From Rhodococcus rhodnii NBRC 100604 (GTDB taxonomy: Bacteria > Actinomycetota > Actinomycetes > Mycobacteriales > Mycobacteriaceae): 64,000 nt of DNA. The position numbers and the translations under genes were made by a program. The notes under the pieces are model-generated. The model did not search any database. It was not told where the DNA came from and saw nothing but the letters and a program-made list of their open reading frames with translations. Below are positions 38,829-47,799 of the stretch, piece after piece. Location: NCBI RefSeq assembly GCF_001894925.1, contig NZ_BCXD01000020.1:1-64000 (forward strand), in the 5' to 3' direction. Numbering within the stretch: the first letter of the stretch is position 1; each line of letters opens with the position of its first letter.

Positions 38829-39432
38829 CAGGGCGTACGGGACGCCCGGCCCCGCGTACGACGCCGGGGAGTCCGATCGGGTCACCTCCGCGAAGATCGT
38901 GGTCGCGGGCGGTTTCGGTGTGGGCAAGACGACGCTCGTCGGCGCCGTCTCGGAGATCGTTCCGCTCAAGACCGAGGCGCTCGTGACCGATGCCAGCGAG
39001 AGCGTCGATTCGCTCGCGGGCCTTCCGCAGAAGTCGACCACGACCGTCGCGATGGACTTCGGCCGCATCAGCCTCGCGGACGATCTGGTGCTGTATCTCT
39101 TCGGAACCCCAGGCCAGCACCGGTTCTGGTTCATGTGGGACGACCTCATCCGCGGTGCGATCGGTGCGATCGTCCTCATCGACACGCGGCGGCTCGACGA
39201 GTCGTTCGCGGCGGTCGACTTCTTCGAGGCGCGCGGGCTGCCGTTCATCGTCGCGATCAACCAGTTCGACGACGCGCCGCGGTATCCGTTCGAGGACATC
39301 CGCGACGCGCTCGCCGTGCCGGGGGACGTGCCGATCATCTCGGTCGACGCGCGCGATCGCGAATCCGCCAAGCGTGCGCTCGTCGAGGTGACGCAGTACG
39401 CGCTGCGCAAGCTGCATTCGGTCGCACGCTGA
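38809..39432 (+). CDS. cvnD: Conservon Ras-like GTPase CvnD
   Basis: 207 residues from GTG at 38809 (VDYGISDRAYG). Small GTPase of the DUF/ATP_bind_1-like family: P-loop GGFGVGKTTLVGAV at about 33-46, switch region around STTTVAMDFGRISL, G3-like FGTPGQHRFWFMWDDL and G4-like AINQFDDAPRYP (N-Q-F-D in place of NKxD). The NQxD variant is the one generally seen in CvnD. It should cycle between GTP and GDP forms in association with CvnB. Fourth gene of the operon. Confidence 0.93.
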   Translation: MDYGISDRAYGTPGPAYDAGESDRVTSAKIVVAGGFGVGKTTLVGAVSEIVPLKTEALVTDASESVDSLAGLPQKSTTTVAMDFGRISLADDLVLYLFGTPGQHRFWFMWDDLIRGAIGAIVLIDTRRLDESFAAVDFFEARGLPFIVAINQFDDAPRYPFEDIRDALAVPGDVPIISVDARDRESAKRALVEVTQYALRKLHSVAR

Positions 39433-39492
39433 CCCTCCGGCCGCGCCCGAGCGGGTCCGGCCGGTACCGACACACGAACGACGAACAGGGCT

Positions 39493-40311
39493 ATGAACGC
39501 TGACATCCAACAGTTCTCGATGGGCACGTGGGTCGCGATCCTCGCGGCCGCGACGTCCTTCGTGGGCGTCTTCGTGGCGATCGCGTCGACGCGCACGGCC
39601 GGCGCCGCACGCGGTGATCGCGCGCGTACCGGCTGGGTCGGGTGGGCGGCGTTCGCCTTCGCCGTCCTCGGAGCGTGGGTACCGCAATTGCTCGTCGCGG
39701 CGGGCTTGGGTCTGTCGTCCGGTGACGTGGACGTCTCGACGCGGATCCGCTTCGATCTCACGTGGCTCGTGATCTCGCTGGTCGTCGTCTTCGTCCTGTC
39801 GGCGGCAGCGTTCTTCGTCCTCGCCTCGCCGCGTCGTTCGTGGCAGGCGACCGGTGCGCTCGCCGCGGCACTGCTGTGGGTGGGTCTCGTCGGCGGGAAT
39901 CTCGCGTTCGTCCGGTCGCTCGTGCTGCAGGGGACGCATTCGCTCGATCCGCTGTACGTGGGGGTGTCCGCCGCGGTCGCTCTCGTGGTCGCGGTGGGTG
40001 TCGTCGCGACGGTGCTCCGGCTCGGCACGCGGACGCTGCGGCTCGTCGCGTCGCTGCCGATCGCCGCCCTCGTCGTGGTGATCTACTGGGCCGGGTTCGA
40101 AGGCGTATCCGTCTCGCCGGATCCGCAGTTCGCGCCGCCGAGCGGTGTCGAGATCTTCTCGGCGCTGCTTCCCGCGTTCCTGCTGGGCATGCTGGTCGTG
40201 ACCATTCCGATCGCCGCGCTGCTCATGGCTCCCGACCGCGTGTCGGCCGCGCTCGAGCGTGAAGCCGACCTGCTGGCAGAGGAGTCGAACGAGGCGTTCA
40301 CGCTGAACTGA
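39493..40311 (+). CDS. 7-TM membrane protein, possibly a degenerate MHYT-type sensor
   Basis: 272 residues with seven hydrophobic helices (for example MGTWVAILAAATSFVGVFVA, FDLTWLVISLVVVFVLSAAA, LLPAFLLGMLVVTIPIAALL) and a short acidic C-terminal tail. The opening QFSMGTWV and the spacing of helices recall MHYT-domain sensors, but the Met-His-Tyr-Thr metal ligands are not found in the matching helices (GAWVPQLL, VGLVGGNL). No catalytic domain follows. It starts 60 bases after cvnD in the same direction, so a membrane partner of the conservon is possible. I do not recognise the family with certainty. Confidence 0.6.
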   Translation: MNADIQQFSMGTWVAILAAATSFVGVFVAIASTRTAGAARGDRARTGWVGWAAFAFAVLGAWVPQLLVAAGLGLSSGDVDVSTRIRFDLTWLVISLVVVFVLSAAAFFVLASPRRSWQATGALAAALLWVGLVGGNLAFVRSLVLQGTHSLDPLYVGVSAAVALVVAVGVVATVLRLGTRTLRLVASLPIAALVVVIYWAGFEGVSVSPDPQFAPPSGVEIFSALLPAFLLGMLVVTIPIAALLMAPDRVSAALEREADLLAEESNEAFTLN

Positions 40312-40481
40312 GCACGTCGGATTCCCGTCGGGCGTGTGTCCGTGCAGGCGACACCTGACCTGCACATATAGACTCGAGTGGTTGCGCGAGCACCACCGGA
40401 AGCGAGTCCTTCCTCCGACCAGGGTGCGCACCGCAGCCGTTCGCCGACGCCCGCGACAGTGGGCGGGAGAAGAAGGAGCTC

Positions 40482-42992
40482 ATGACTGACACCACGTTGC
40501 CGCCGGAAGGACCGGGCGACCGGGTCGAGCCCGTAGACATTCAGCAGGAGATGCAGAACAGCTACATCGATTACGCGATGAGCGTGATCGTGGGGCGTGC
40601 GCTGCCGGATGTGCGCGACGGGCTCAAGCCCGTGCACCGCCGTGTCCTCTACGCGATGTTCGACAGCGGTTTCTTCCCGAACCGCGGGTACGTGAAGTCG
40701 GCGCGTTCGGTCGCCGAGACGATGGGCAACTATCACCCGCACGGCGACTCGTCGATCTACGACACGCTCGTGCGTCTCGCGCAGCCGTGGTCGATGCGCT
40801 ACCCGCTCGTCGACGGTCAGGGCAACTTCGGTTCGCGTGGCAACGACGGCCCCGCCGCGATGCGCTACACCGAGGCGCGGCTGACTCCGCTCGCGATGGA
40901 GATGCTCCGCGAGATCGACGAGGAGACCGTCGATTTCCAGCCGAACTACGACGGCCGAACACAAGAACCTGTGGTTCTCCCCAGCCGTATCCCCAACCTG
41001 TTGATCAACGGGTCGGGTGGCATCGCGGTCGGCATGGCGACGAACATTCCGCCGCACAACCTCAACGAGGTCGCCGACGCCGTCTACTGGGCGCTCGACA
41101 ACTACGAGGCCGACGAGGAGACGACGCTCGAGGCGTGCATGGAACGCGTCAAGGGACCGGACTTCCCGACGCACGGCCTCATCGTCGGCACGCAGGGCAT
41201 CCAGGACGCGTACCGCACGGGTCGCGGCTCGGTCCGCATGCGCGGCGTCGTCGAGATCGAGGAGGACGGCCGCGGGCGTACCACGATCGTCATCACCGAG
41301 CTGCCGTACCAGGTCAACCCGGACAACCTCATCCAGTCGATCGCCGAGCAGGTTCGCGACGGCAAGATCGCCGGCATCTCGGACATCCACGACGAGTCGT
41401 CCGACCGCGCGGGCATGCGCATCGTCGTCACGGTCAAGCGCGACGCCGTCGCGAAGGTCGTCCTCAACAACCTCTACAAGCACACGCAGCTGCAGACGAG
41501 CTTCGGTGCCAACATGCTCTCGATCGTCGACGGCGTGCCGCGCACGCTGCGCCTCGATCAGATGATCCGGCTCTACGTCGACCACCAGATCGAGGTCGTC
41601 CGCAGGCGCACCGAGTACCGGCTGCGCAAGGCCGAGGAGCGCGCCCACATCCTGCGCGGACTCGTCAAGGCACTGGACATGCTCGACGAGGTCATCGCCC
41701 TGATCCGTCGCTCGCCCGACACCGAGAACGCCCGCAACGGGCTCATCGAGCTGCTCGACATCGACGAGATCCAGGCGACCGCGATCCTCGACATGCAGCT
41801 GCGTCGCCTGTCGGCGCTCGAGCGGCAGAAGATCATCGATCAGCTGGCCGAGATCGAAGAGCAGATCGCCGACTACCGCGACATCCTCGCCAAGCCCGAG
41901 CGGCAGCGGCTCATCGTCCGCGAGGAGCTCGCCGAGATCGTCGAGAAGTTCGGCGACGACCGCCGCACCAAGCTCGTGGCCGCCGACGGCGACGTCGCCG
42001 ACGAGGATCTCATCGCGCGCGAGGACGTCGTCGTCACGATCACGGAGACCGGCTACGCGAAGCGCACCCGCACCGACCTGTACCGCTCGCAGAAGCGTGG
42101 CGGCAAGGGCGTCAAGGGTGCGGACCTCAAGCAGGACGACATCGTCAAGCACTTCTTCGTGACGTCCACGCACGACTGGCTGCTGTTCTTCACGACGAAG
42201 GGCCGCGTCTACCGCGCGAAGGCGTACGAGCTGCCCGAGGCGAACCGCACGGCGCGCGGCCAGCACGTCGCGAATCTCCTGGCGTTCCAGCCCGACGAGC
42301 GCATCCAGGGCGTCATCCGCATCAAGTCGTACGAGGACGCGCCGTATCTCGTGCTGGCGACGCGTGGCGGCCTCGTCAAGAAGAGCAGGCTCAGCGACTT
42401 CGATTCGAACCGCTCGGGTGGCATCGTCGCGATCAACCTGCGCGGCGAGGACGAACTGGTCGGCGCGGTGCTGTGCTCGTCCGAGGACGACCTGCTGCTC
42501 GTGTCCGCGAAGGGGCAGTCGATCCGGTTCCACGCGACCGACGACGTGCTGCGTCCGATGGGCCGTGCCACCTCGGGTGTGCAGGGCATGCGGTTCAACG
42601 AGAGCGACGTGCTGCTCTCGCTCAACGTCGTCAAGGACGGCGTGGGCAAGTACCTGCTGGTCGCGACGTCGGGTGGCTACGCCAAGCGCACGCCGATCGA
42701 GGACTACACACCGCAGGGTCGTGGCGGAAAGGGCGTACTCACCATCCAGTACGACCCGAAACGTGGCACGCTGGTCGGTGCCTTGATGGTCGACGACGAC
42801 GACGAGCTGTACGCCATCACGACCAACGGCGGTGTGATCCGCACGCCCGCGAAGCAGGTCCGCAAGGCCGGTCGCCAGACGAAGGGGGTTCGTTTGATGA
42901 ACCTCGGTGACGGCACCAACCTGCTGGCGATCGCGTACAACGCCGACGAGCCCGAGCCCGAGACCGCAGAGGGAACGAAGGAGTCCAAGTGA
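40482..42992 (+). CDS. gyrA: DNA gyrase subunit A
   Basis: 836 residues from the ATG, with AGAAGGAG upstream. Catalytic Tyr129 in [10 protein letters not shown], the quinolone-resistance region [17 protein letters not shown] (Ser90, Ser91, Asp94 in mycobacterial numbering, a susceptible-type pattern), a coiled-coil around LEFEE-type helices and a C-terminal beta-pinwheel with the GyrA-box [10 protein letters not shown]. It cuts and reseals both strands while GyrB supplies ATP. The intergenic 40312-40481 has no obvious terminator, and a TATAGA near 40367 may be its own -10. Confidence 0.97.
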   Translation: MTDTTLPPEGPGDRVEPVDIQQEMQNSYIDYAMSVIVGRALPDVRDGLKPVHRRVLYAMFDSGFFPNRGYVKSARSVAETMGNYHPHGDSSIYDTLVRLAQPWSMRYPLVDGQGNFGSRGNDGPAAMRYTEARLTPLAMEMLREIDEETVDFQPNYDGRTQEPVVLPSRIPNLLINGSGGIAVGMATNIPPHNLNEVADAVYWALDNYEADEETTLEACMERVKGPDFPTHGLIVGTQGIQDAYRTGRGSVRMRGVVEIEEDGRGRTTIVITELPYQVNPDNLIQSIAEQVRDGKIAGISDIHDESSDRAGMRIVVTVKRDAVAKVVLNNLYKHTQLQTSFGANMLSIVDGVPRTLRLDQMIRLYVDHQIEVVRRRTEYRLRKAEERAHILRGLVKALDMLDEVIALIRRSPDTENARNGLIELLDIDEIQATAILDMQLRRLSALERQKIIDQLAEIEEQIADYRDILAKPERQRLIVREELAEIVEKFGDDRRTKLVAADGDVADEDLIAREDVVVTITETGYAKRTRTDLYRSQKRGGKGVKGADLKQDDIVKHFFVTSTHDWLLFFTTKGRVYRAKAYELPEANRTARGQHVANLLAFQPDERIQGVIRIKSYEDAPYLVLATRGGLVKKSRLSDFDSNRSGGIVAINLRGEDELVGAVLCSSEDDLLLVSAKGQSIRFHATDDVLRPMGRATSGVQGMRFNESDVLLSLNVVKDGVGKYLLVATSGGYAKRTPIEDYTPQGRGGKGVLTIQYDPKRGTLVGALMVDDDDELYAITTNGGVIRTPAKQVRKAGRQTKGVRLMNLGDGTNLLAIAYNADEPEPETAEGTKESK

Positions 42993-44308
42993 GCACTCCC
43001 CACCAGCCGGGTAGCGACCAGCGTGAAGACGATCGCTCGGGCAACGGTGCGGCCGGGCAGCCGCCGAAGGGACAGGACTCCCCGAAGGGCGGGGCCGGAG
43101 TGACGGGGCAGGGGTCCGGTGCAGCCGGTGCCCAGAAGCCCGGAGCTCCGAAGTCCGACGCGGCAAAGCAGGACGCCGCGACGAGCGACTCTCCGAGGGC
43201 CGACGCCCCGAAGGCCGCATCCCCGAAGGGTGAGGCACCGAAGGGTGACACGCCCAAGGGGGATGCGCCGAAGGGTGATGCCGGGAAGCCGGCGTCGCCC
43301 GCACCCGCGGCACCGAAAGGTGACGTGGCGAAGGCTCCGGCTGCTGGTGCCGTGAACGGCGATCAGCGCAAGCCGCAGCAGCGTGATCCGCAGCATCAGG
43401 GGCCGTCCAAGGGTTCGGCGGGTCGTCCGATTCCGCCGCAGCACAAGCCCGCTGCAGCGTCCGGCCAGGCGGCTCAGCAGGGCAAGCCGGGTCAGGGTGG
43501 TCAGCAGGCGAAGCCGGTGCGTGGTCAGCAGGAGCCGCCGTGGCAGCGCGGCGTCCAGCGGGAGCCGCAGACCAACGTCCGCCGTGATGCGCCGCAGCAG
43601 AACCGCCCCGCGGGGTCGCCGCCGGCCGGCGGACCCAAGACCGGTGCCACGCCGGCTGCGTCGGGGGCACCCGCGAGTGGCAAGCCCGCCGAGAAGGGTC
43701 CGCAGTCGGGTCGTCCCGTCGTGACGGGGACGGCCGCGCCCGGTGCGCCGCGGCCCGCGGATCGCGAGGCGGCGAAGGCGAAGCAGGCGGGGATCGACGG
43801 CCCGACCCGCCACATCCAGCGCAACACGTTGCCGAAGGACATGCCGGATCTCTCGGAGGCGAAGCATCCGACGCCGCAGGAGGAGCCGCAGGCGGCGGAG
43901 AAGAAGAAGCCGTACACGCCGCAGGCGACTCCGCAGCGGGTCGCCGAGGGCGAGGCGCTGCGCGCCACCGTCCAGATCCGCCGGGTCGATCCGTGGACGA
44001 CGCTCAAGGTGTCGTCGGTGCTGTCGGTGTCGCTGTTCCTCGTGTGGATGGTCGCCGTCGGTCTGCTCTATCTCGTCCTCGACGGGATGGGTGTGTGGGA
44101 CCGGCTGAACGGCGCGTTCACCGACCTCGTGTCCGAGACGGGAGCCGAGGGCCTGATCTCGGCGGGGCAGGTGTTCGGGTACTCGGCGATCGTCGGCCTC
44201 GTGAACATGGTGCTGTTCACGGCGCTCGCGACGGTCGGGGCGTTCATCTACAACATGGTCGCCGACCTCGTCGGCGGGCTCGAAGTCACACTCGCAGATC
44301 GCGACTGA
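42989..44308 (+). CDS. DUF3566 membrane protein with long low-complexity N-terminus (Rv0007-like)
   Basis: 439 residues from GTG, overlapping the gyrA stop by 4 bases. Residues 1-320 are Pro/Ala/Gly/Lys/Gln-rich with repeated PKGxAPKG-type units. The C-terminal 115 residues form the DUF3566 domain: [20 protein letters not shown] leads into two TM helices ([20 protein letters not shown] and [20 protein letters not shown]) ending [18 protein letters not shown]. The family always follows gyrA in this order; function unknown, with suggested roles in envelope or division. The low-complexity part is hydrophilic and would be cytoplasmic. Confidence 0.9.
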   Translation: MSTPHQPGSDQREDDRSGNGAAGQPPKGQDSPKGGAGVTGQGSGAAGAQKPGAPKSDAAKQDAATSDSPRADAPKAASPKGEAPKGDTPKGDAPKGDAGKPASPAPAAPKGDVAKAPAAGAVNGDQRKPQQRDPQHQGPSKGSAGRPIPPQHKPAAASGQAAQQGKPGQGGQQAKPVRGQQEPPWQRGVQREPQTNVRRDAPQQNRPAGSPPAGGPKTGATPAASGAPASGKPAEKGPQSGRPVVTGTAAPGAPRPADREAAKAKQAGIDGPTRHIQRNTLPKDMPDLSEAKHPTPQEEPQAAEKKKPYTPQATPQRVAEGEALRATVQIRRVDPWTTLKVSSVLSVSLFLVWMVAVGLLYLVLDGMGVWDRLNGAFTDLVSETGAEGLISAGQVFGYSAIVGLVNMVLFTALATVGAFIYNMVADLVGGLEVTLADRD

Positions 44309-44339
44309 ACTGGGGAGATGCGTACCGCCCGGACCCGTT

Positions 44340-44369
44340 TTGGTGTGCGCGGGGCCGGTGCGGTAACCT
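44340..44369 (+). promoter_or_regulatory. Possible tRNA-Ile promoter
   Basis: TTGGTG (44340-44345), 18 bases, TAACCT (44364-44369), about 45 bases before the tRNA. Plausible but not strong. Confidence 0.35.
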
Positions 44370-44418
44370 TCATTCTCGGTTCGAGCGAAACCTCGTGAGG
44401 TTGCGTGTGAGCCATCCA

Positions 44419-44492
44419 GGGCCTATAGCTCAGGCGGTTAGAGCGCTTCGCTGATAACGAAGAGGTCGGAGGTTCAAGTCCTCCTAGGCCCA
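44419..44492 (+). tRNA. ileT: tRNA-Ile (GAT anticodon)
   Basis: 74 bases. Acceptor arms GGGCCTA and TAGGCCC, D arm GCTC...GAGC, anticodon stem CTTCG/CGAAG with loop CTGATAA (anticodon GAT), T arm GGAGG-TTCAAGT-CCTCC and discriminator A. CCA is not encoded. All helices pair. Followed by tRNA-Ala, the conserved pair downstream of gyrA. Confidence 0.97.
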
Positions 44493-44522
44493 CTCCTGGT
44501 GTCGACGAGAGGCATCCCGACG

Positions 44523-44618
44523 ATGCGAAAAGCACTGCTCATCATCGGTGCGGGTATCGTCGCGGGGCTGATCGTCACCACGCTGACATCGCGCAGCGAG
44601 GTCTGGCACAAGGCCTGA
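44523..44618 (+). CDS. DLW-39 family small protein
   Basis: 31 residues: MRKALLIIGAGIVAGLIVTT then LTSRSEVWHKA. One TM-like helix followed by a conserved tryptophan near the C-terminus. Its size, hydrophobic helix and place between tRNA-Ile and tRNA-Ala match the DLW-39 family (named for a DLW motif; here EVW). GAGAGG lies about 10 bases upstream. Function unknown. Confidence 0.75.
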   Translation: MRKALLIIGAGIVAGLIVTTLTSRSEVWHKA

Positions 44619-44640
44619 GTCCGCTCGGGTAGCAGGAAAC

Positions 44641-44713
44641 GGGGCCTTAGCTCAGTTGGTAGAGCGCTGCCTTTGCAAGGCAGATGTCAGGAGTTCGAAT
44701 CTCCTAGGCTCCA
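44641..44713 (+). tRNA. alaT: tRNA-Ala (TGC anticodon)
   Basis: 73 bases. Acceptor GGGGCCT/AGGCTCC contains the G3-U70 wobble that identifies alanine tRNAs. D arm GCTC...GAGC, anticodon stem CTGCC/GGCAG with loop TTTGCAA (anticodon TGC), T arm AGGAG-TTCGAAT-CTCCT, discriminator A. CCA is not encoded. Confidence 0.97.
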
Positions 44714-44756
44714 CAATCACATTTCATACGCACACGACCTACGAGTCGTGTTCACG

Positions 44757-44790
44757 ACGAGGGTGCCCCCACTGCGGAGGCACCCTTCGT
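44757..44790 (+). terminator. Terminator after tRNA-Ala
   Basis: ACGAGGGTGCC (44757-44767) pairs with GGCACCC-T-TCGT (44779-44790) with one bulged T and an 11-base loop. It lies 44 bases after the tRNA. No T-tract follows. Confidence 0.6.
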
Positions 44791-44850
44791 GCATTCCGGG
44801 GTACGCCAACGGCCTGGACTGCGATTCGCCGTGAGTTCGCGGCGAGCGTG

Positions 44851-44879
44851 TTGACTGTGTTCACATCCGCCCGTAACTT
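44851..44879 (+). promoter_or_regulatory. SigA-type promoter of the DJ-1-like gene at 44974
   Basis: TTGACT (44851-44856), exactly 17 bases, TAACTT (44874-44879). Leader of about 90 bases to the ATG. Confidence 0.6.
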
Positions 44880-44973
44880 CGAGTTCGCGGTGCGCACATG
44901 GTCCCGGATCGCAGTCCCTGCACCAGGACGCACGGGGCAACGAGCTCGGCCGCTACCGGAACGAGGACGTGCC

Positions 44974-45687
44974 ATGACATCCGTGCTGATGGTGCTCTCG
45001 GCAGCACGCCACTGGACGCTGAAAGACGGCACTCGGCACCCGACGGGGGTGTGGGCCGAGGAGTTCGCGGTCCCATATCAGCTGTTCGTCGACGCGGGGT
45101 TCGAGGTCACGGTCGCGACGCCCGAGGGCGAGCAGTCCGTCATCGACGAGCTCAGCCTGGGTATCTCCGGTGGCCTGCCCCCGAAGACGAAGCGGATCGC
45201 CGCCGAGATCGAGCGTCTGCAGCCGGTGCTGGACCATCCTGCGGATCTGGCCGACATGAACCCCGACGACTTCGACCTGGTCTTCTACTCGGGCGGCCAC
45301 GGGCCGATGGAGGACCTGGCCGTCGATCCGGTCTCGGGGGCACTGCTCACCGAACGCTTGAAGTCCGGGAAACCGCTCGCCTTGCTCTGCCACGCGCCTG
45401 CCGCCGCATTGGCGGCGAAGAACCCCGACGGCAGCTGGCCGTTCGCCGGCTACCGGATGACCGGGTTGTCCAACCGCGAGGAGCGTCTCAACAGATTCGC
45501 CTGGAAAGCCCGGTGGCTGCTGGAGGACCGGTTGAACGAGGCCGGGGCCGACTACTCCAAGGGGTTCCCGTTGCGCCCGCACATCGTGCACGACCGCAAC
45601 CTGTACACCGGCGAGAACCCGCAGTCGTCGGAGAAGCTCGCCCGACAGCTCATCGCCGATCTGCAGAGCTCGCCGAGCGCTCACTGA
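44974..45687 (+). CDS. DJ-1/PfpI-family protein (Hsp31-like type 1 glutamine amidotransferase domain)
   Basis: 237 residues from the ATG at 44974; the open frame continues upstream through tRNA-Ala and is not real there. Nucleophile Cys139 in LALLCHAPAAALAA, preceded by the acidic-residue strand FYSGGHGPMEDLA (the GGHG with nearby Glu of Hsp31-type proteins). Members act as chaperones, glyoxalase III or deglycases on methylglyoxal-modified molecules. Which of these applies here cannot be decided. Its promoter is visible upstream. Confidence 0.88.
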   Translation: MTSVLMVLSAARHWTLKDGTRHPTGVWAEEFAVPYQLFVDAGFEVTVATPEGEQSVIDELSLGISGGLPPKTKRIAAEIERLQPVLDHPADLADMNPDDFDLVFYSGGHGPMEDLAVDPVSGALLTERLKSGKPLALLCHAPAAALAAKNPDGSWPFAGYRMTGLSNREERLNRFAWKARWLLEDRLNEAGADYSKGFPLRPHIVHDRNLYTGENPQSSEKLARQLIADLQSSPSAH

Positions 45688-45728
45688 TCGGGGCGAAGCC
45701 GACGTGCTCCGCGACGACGGCGCGCCGT

Positions 45729-46502
45729 TCACCGACCGACCGAGTGCCGCGCGGCGAGGAACTCGCGCCACGTCGTCGAACCTCGTTGAACGCCGTCGTC
45801 GGCGAGGTTGTCGCCCGCGCGGTAGGCCCGCCCGACCTTTCCGGGGATCCGCACCGGCAGGCTCGGGCGGTGGCTGCGGCCGGTCTCGTCGTAGTAGACG
45901 TCGGCCAGTTCGCGCAGGGTGGACACCTCGGGTCCGGCGATGTCGGCGACCCGGCCGGCCGGTGCGCCGAGCGTGAGTTCGCACAGCCGGGCGGCGACGT
46001 CGTCAACCGCGACGGGCTCGAACCGCAGGCCGCCGGGCCTCGGGAGTAGCGGGAGCCGGCCCATTCCGCGGACGATCGGAAGGACGAAATCGTGCAGTTG
46101 CGCGGACCGCAGGATCGTGAAGGGCACGCCGCAGGTGGCGACGATCCGTTCCGCTTCGGCCTTGGCGCGGAAGTACCCGATCGGCATCGCGTCGGCGCCG
46201 GTGACGGAGATGAGGATCAGGTGTTTCACGCCGGCAGTGTGCGCAGCGGCCGTGAGATTCTTCGCGGCGACGTCGTCGCCCTTCGCACCGCCGGCCAGGT
46301 GCAGCACGACATCCACGCCGGCGAGCGACTCCGTCAGGCCCTGCCCGCTCACCGTGTCGGCCTCGACGTGAACGACTCCCGGCTCGTCGGTGCCGGGGTG
46401 GCGGGAGACGACGCGCACGTCGCGTCCGGCGTTCGTCAGCAGGGGGACCACGCGGCTGCCGATGGTTCCGGTTCCGCCGGTCACGAGAATGGGGGAGGTC
46501 AT
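45729..46502 (-). CDS. NAD(P)-binding NmrA/epimerase-like protein
   Basis: 257 residues from the ATG at 46502. Rossmann motif VTGGTGTIGSRVVPLL at the N-terminus, then LHLAGGAKGDDVAAKNL, HLILISVTGADAMPIGYFRA (Y followed by K in YFRAKAEAE) and TILRSAQLHDFV. It is an atypical short-chain reductase of the NmrA/YbjT kind with unknown substrate. It is divergent from an ECF41-like sigma gene and has a textbook ECF41 promoter upstream, so it is the sigma factor's likely target. Confidence 0.88.
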   Translation of the reverse strand: MTSPILVTGGTGTIGSRVVPLLTNAGRDVRVVSRHPGTDEPGVVHVEADTVSGQGLTESLAGVDVVLHLAGGAKGDDVAAKNLTAAAHTAGVKHLILISVTGADAMPIGYFRAKAEAERIVATCGVPFTILRSAQLHDFVLPIVRGMGRLPLLPRPGGLRFEPVAVDDVAARLCELTLGAPAGRVADIAGPEVSTLRELADVYYDETGRSHRPSLPVRIPGKVGRAYRAGDNLADDGVQRGSTTWREFLAARHSVGR

Positions 46503-46552
46503 GGGTACTGTCCTTTCGGTCACGAACGAGCCCGTTCGCTCGTCGGCATCAC

Positions 46553-46579
46553 GACGATCGAGCTCGCACAGATGTGACA
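46553..46579 (-). promoter_or_regulatory. ECF41-type promoter driving the NmrA-like gene
   Basis: On the minus strand TGTCACA (46579-46573), 16 bases, CGTC (46556-46553). This fits the consensus TGTCACA-n16-CGTC reported for ECF41 sigma factors. It points towards the NmrA-like gene, about 50 bases before its ATG. Confidence 0.8.
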
Positions 46580-46598
46580 ACGGACCGGGAGGTACGGC

Positions 46599-47465
46599 AT
46601 GACGGATCAGCGAATCCTCGCTCGCAGGTTCGAGACCGAGCGTCCGCGGCTCCACGCGATCGCCGCGAAGCTGCTCGGATCGAGTGTCGACGCCGACGAC
46701 GCCGTCCAGGAGACCTGGCTGCGCTTCGCGCGTACCGGTCCGGAGGGGATCGACAACCTCGAGGCGTGGCTGACCACGGTCGTGTCCCGGATGAGTCTCG
46801 ACATGCTTCGCGCACCGCGGCGGACGCGTGAACAGTCGTGGCAGGTCGAGACCTGGCGGGACGAGCCGGTCGCACTCGATGCGGATGCGGCCGAACTGGT
46901 GTCGCAGAACGAACAGGTCGGCGTCGCGTTGCTCACGATGCTCGAGTTGCTGGGCCCCGCCGAACGAATCGCCTTCGTGTTGCACGACGTGTTCGGTCGG
47001 TCCTTCCGTGATATCGCCGAGGTCCTCGATCGGTCGCCCGAGGCCGTCCGTCAACTCGCGTCACGGGGGCGCCGACGGCTCCGCGGTGCCGAGGACGTCG
47101 CGCGCTCCGACCGCGTGCAGAGCCGCCGAGTGGTCGACGCATGGCTCGTCGCGGCCCAGGGCGGCGATCTCACCGCCCTGCTGTCTCTTCTCGACGACAG
47201 CGCGGTGCTGCATGCCGACTACGGCACGTCGACGCAGATCGTCAGCGGTGCGACGGCGATCGCGCAGCAGGCGGTCCTGTCCGGTCGCCTGGCCGCTCAT
47301 TCGACGCCGGTCCTCATCGACGGCCGGCCGGGTGTCGCCGCCGTCATGGGCGGCCGGGTCGTCTCGATCATGGCCTTCGAGATCTCGGGGGAGCGCATCA
47401 CCGGTCTGCGCGTGCTGGCGGACCCGGAGCGGCTCGGCGCCGTGAGCCGGGTGCTCGGGCTGTAG
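46599..47465 (+). CDS. ECF41-like RNA polymerase sigma factor with SnoaL-like C-terminal domain
   Basis: 288 residues, longer than a plain ECF factor. Region 2 (RPRLHAIAAKLLGSSVDADD, AVQETWLRFART), region 4 (PAERIAFVLHDVFGRSFRDI, DRSPEAVRQLASRGRRRLRG) and a C-terminal SnoaL-like domain of about 110 residues (VVDAWLVAAQGGDLTALLSL). The linker reads WRDEPV where ECF41 proteins have WLPEP, and I do not see the second ECF41 motif DGGGK, so it may be a divergent member (SigJ-like). In ECF41 the C-terminal domain regulates the factor directly. GGGAGG lies upstream of the ATG. Confidence 0.88.
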   Translation: MTDQRILARRFETERPRLHAIAAKLLGSSVDADDAVQETWLRFARTGPEGIDNLEAWLTTVVSRMSLDMLRAPRRTREQSWQVETWRDEPVALDADAAELVSQNEQVGVALLTMLELLGPAERIAFVLHDVFGRSFRDIAEVLDRSPEAVRQLASRGRRRLRGAEDVARSDRVQSRRVVDAWLVAAQGGDLTALLSLLDDSAVLHADYGTSTQIVSGATAIAQQAVLSGRLAAHSTPVLIDGRPGVAAVMGGRVVSIMAFEISGERITGLRVLADPERLGAVSRVLGL

Positions 47466-47526
47466 ATCTCGGGCGTGCGCCTCCGTGGTAACGCTGTCCG
47501 CGATGGTCGACCATCCGCCATTTTCG

Positions 47527-47532
47527 TATAAC
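47527..47532 (+). promoter_or_regulatory. -10 element of the RHH antitoxin gene, probably leaderless
   Basis: TATAAC ends 9 bases before the ATG at 47542, with no Shine-Dalgarno between. The surroundings (ATTTTCGTATAACACTAATG) are unusually AT-rich for this genome. Confidence 0.45.
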
Positions 47533-47541
47533 ACTAATGGC

Positions 47542-47799
47542 ATGGGCGAGCGCGAGACGATCAACGGGATGCCGGTCACGGAGGCGCAGATCGCAGCATG
47601 GGCTGCTGAAGCCGAGGCCGGATTCGACGTCGCCGCTCTGAAAAAGCGCGGCCGTGGCCGCCCAGGCCGTGGCGCCGAGCCGTCACAGGTCATAGCACTG
47701 CGTCTCACCGCGGACGAGATCAGCGCTCTCGACGCTCGGGCGGTGCGGGAGGGCAAGTCTCGCTCCGAGGTGATCCGCGAGGCGCTGGCGTCGAGGTGA
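47542..47799 (+). CDS. Ribbon-helix-helix (CopG-like) antitoxin-type protein
   Basis: 85 residues from the ATG at 47542. A helical N-terminus (PVTEAQIAAWAAEAEAGFDV), the basic linker KKRGRGRPGRGAEPSQ, and a C-terminal RHH unit QVIALRLTADEISALDARAV followed by EGKSRSEVIREALASR. Such proteins repress their own operon and bind a toxin encoded next. Its stop overlaps a GTG that would start the toxin, but that frame carries an amber codon. Confidence 0.8.
   Translation: MGERETINGMPVTEAQIAAWAAEAEAGFDVAALKKRGRGRPGRGAEPSQVIALRLTADEISALDARAVREGKSRSEVIREALASR

Noticed and set aside
40735-40770. Quinolone-resistance change in GyrA
   Set aside because: Ser90, Ser91 and Asp94 are residues found in susceptible enzymes; no known resistance substitution is seen.
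43200-43420. Tandem repeats in the DUF3566 protein gene
   Set aside because: They reflect a Lys/Gly/Ala/Pro-rich disordered N-terminus common in the family, not a mobile or regulatory repeat.
40083-43670. A 1195-codon open frame on the minus strand
   Set aside because: It lies wholly antisense to gyrA and its neighbours, has no family similarity and reflects the codon bias of GC-rich DNA.
44656-45687. Long version of the DJ-1-like gene
   Set aside because: The upstream part runs through tRNA-Ala and its terminator; the ATG at 44974 fits the family.
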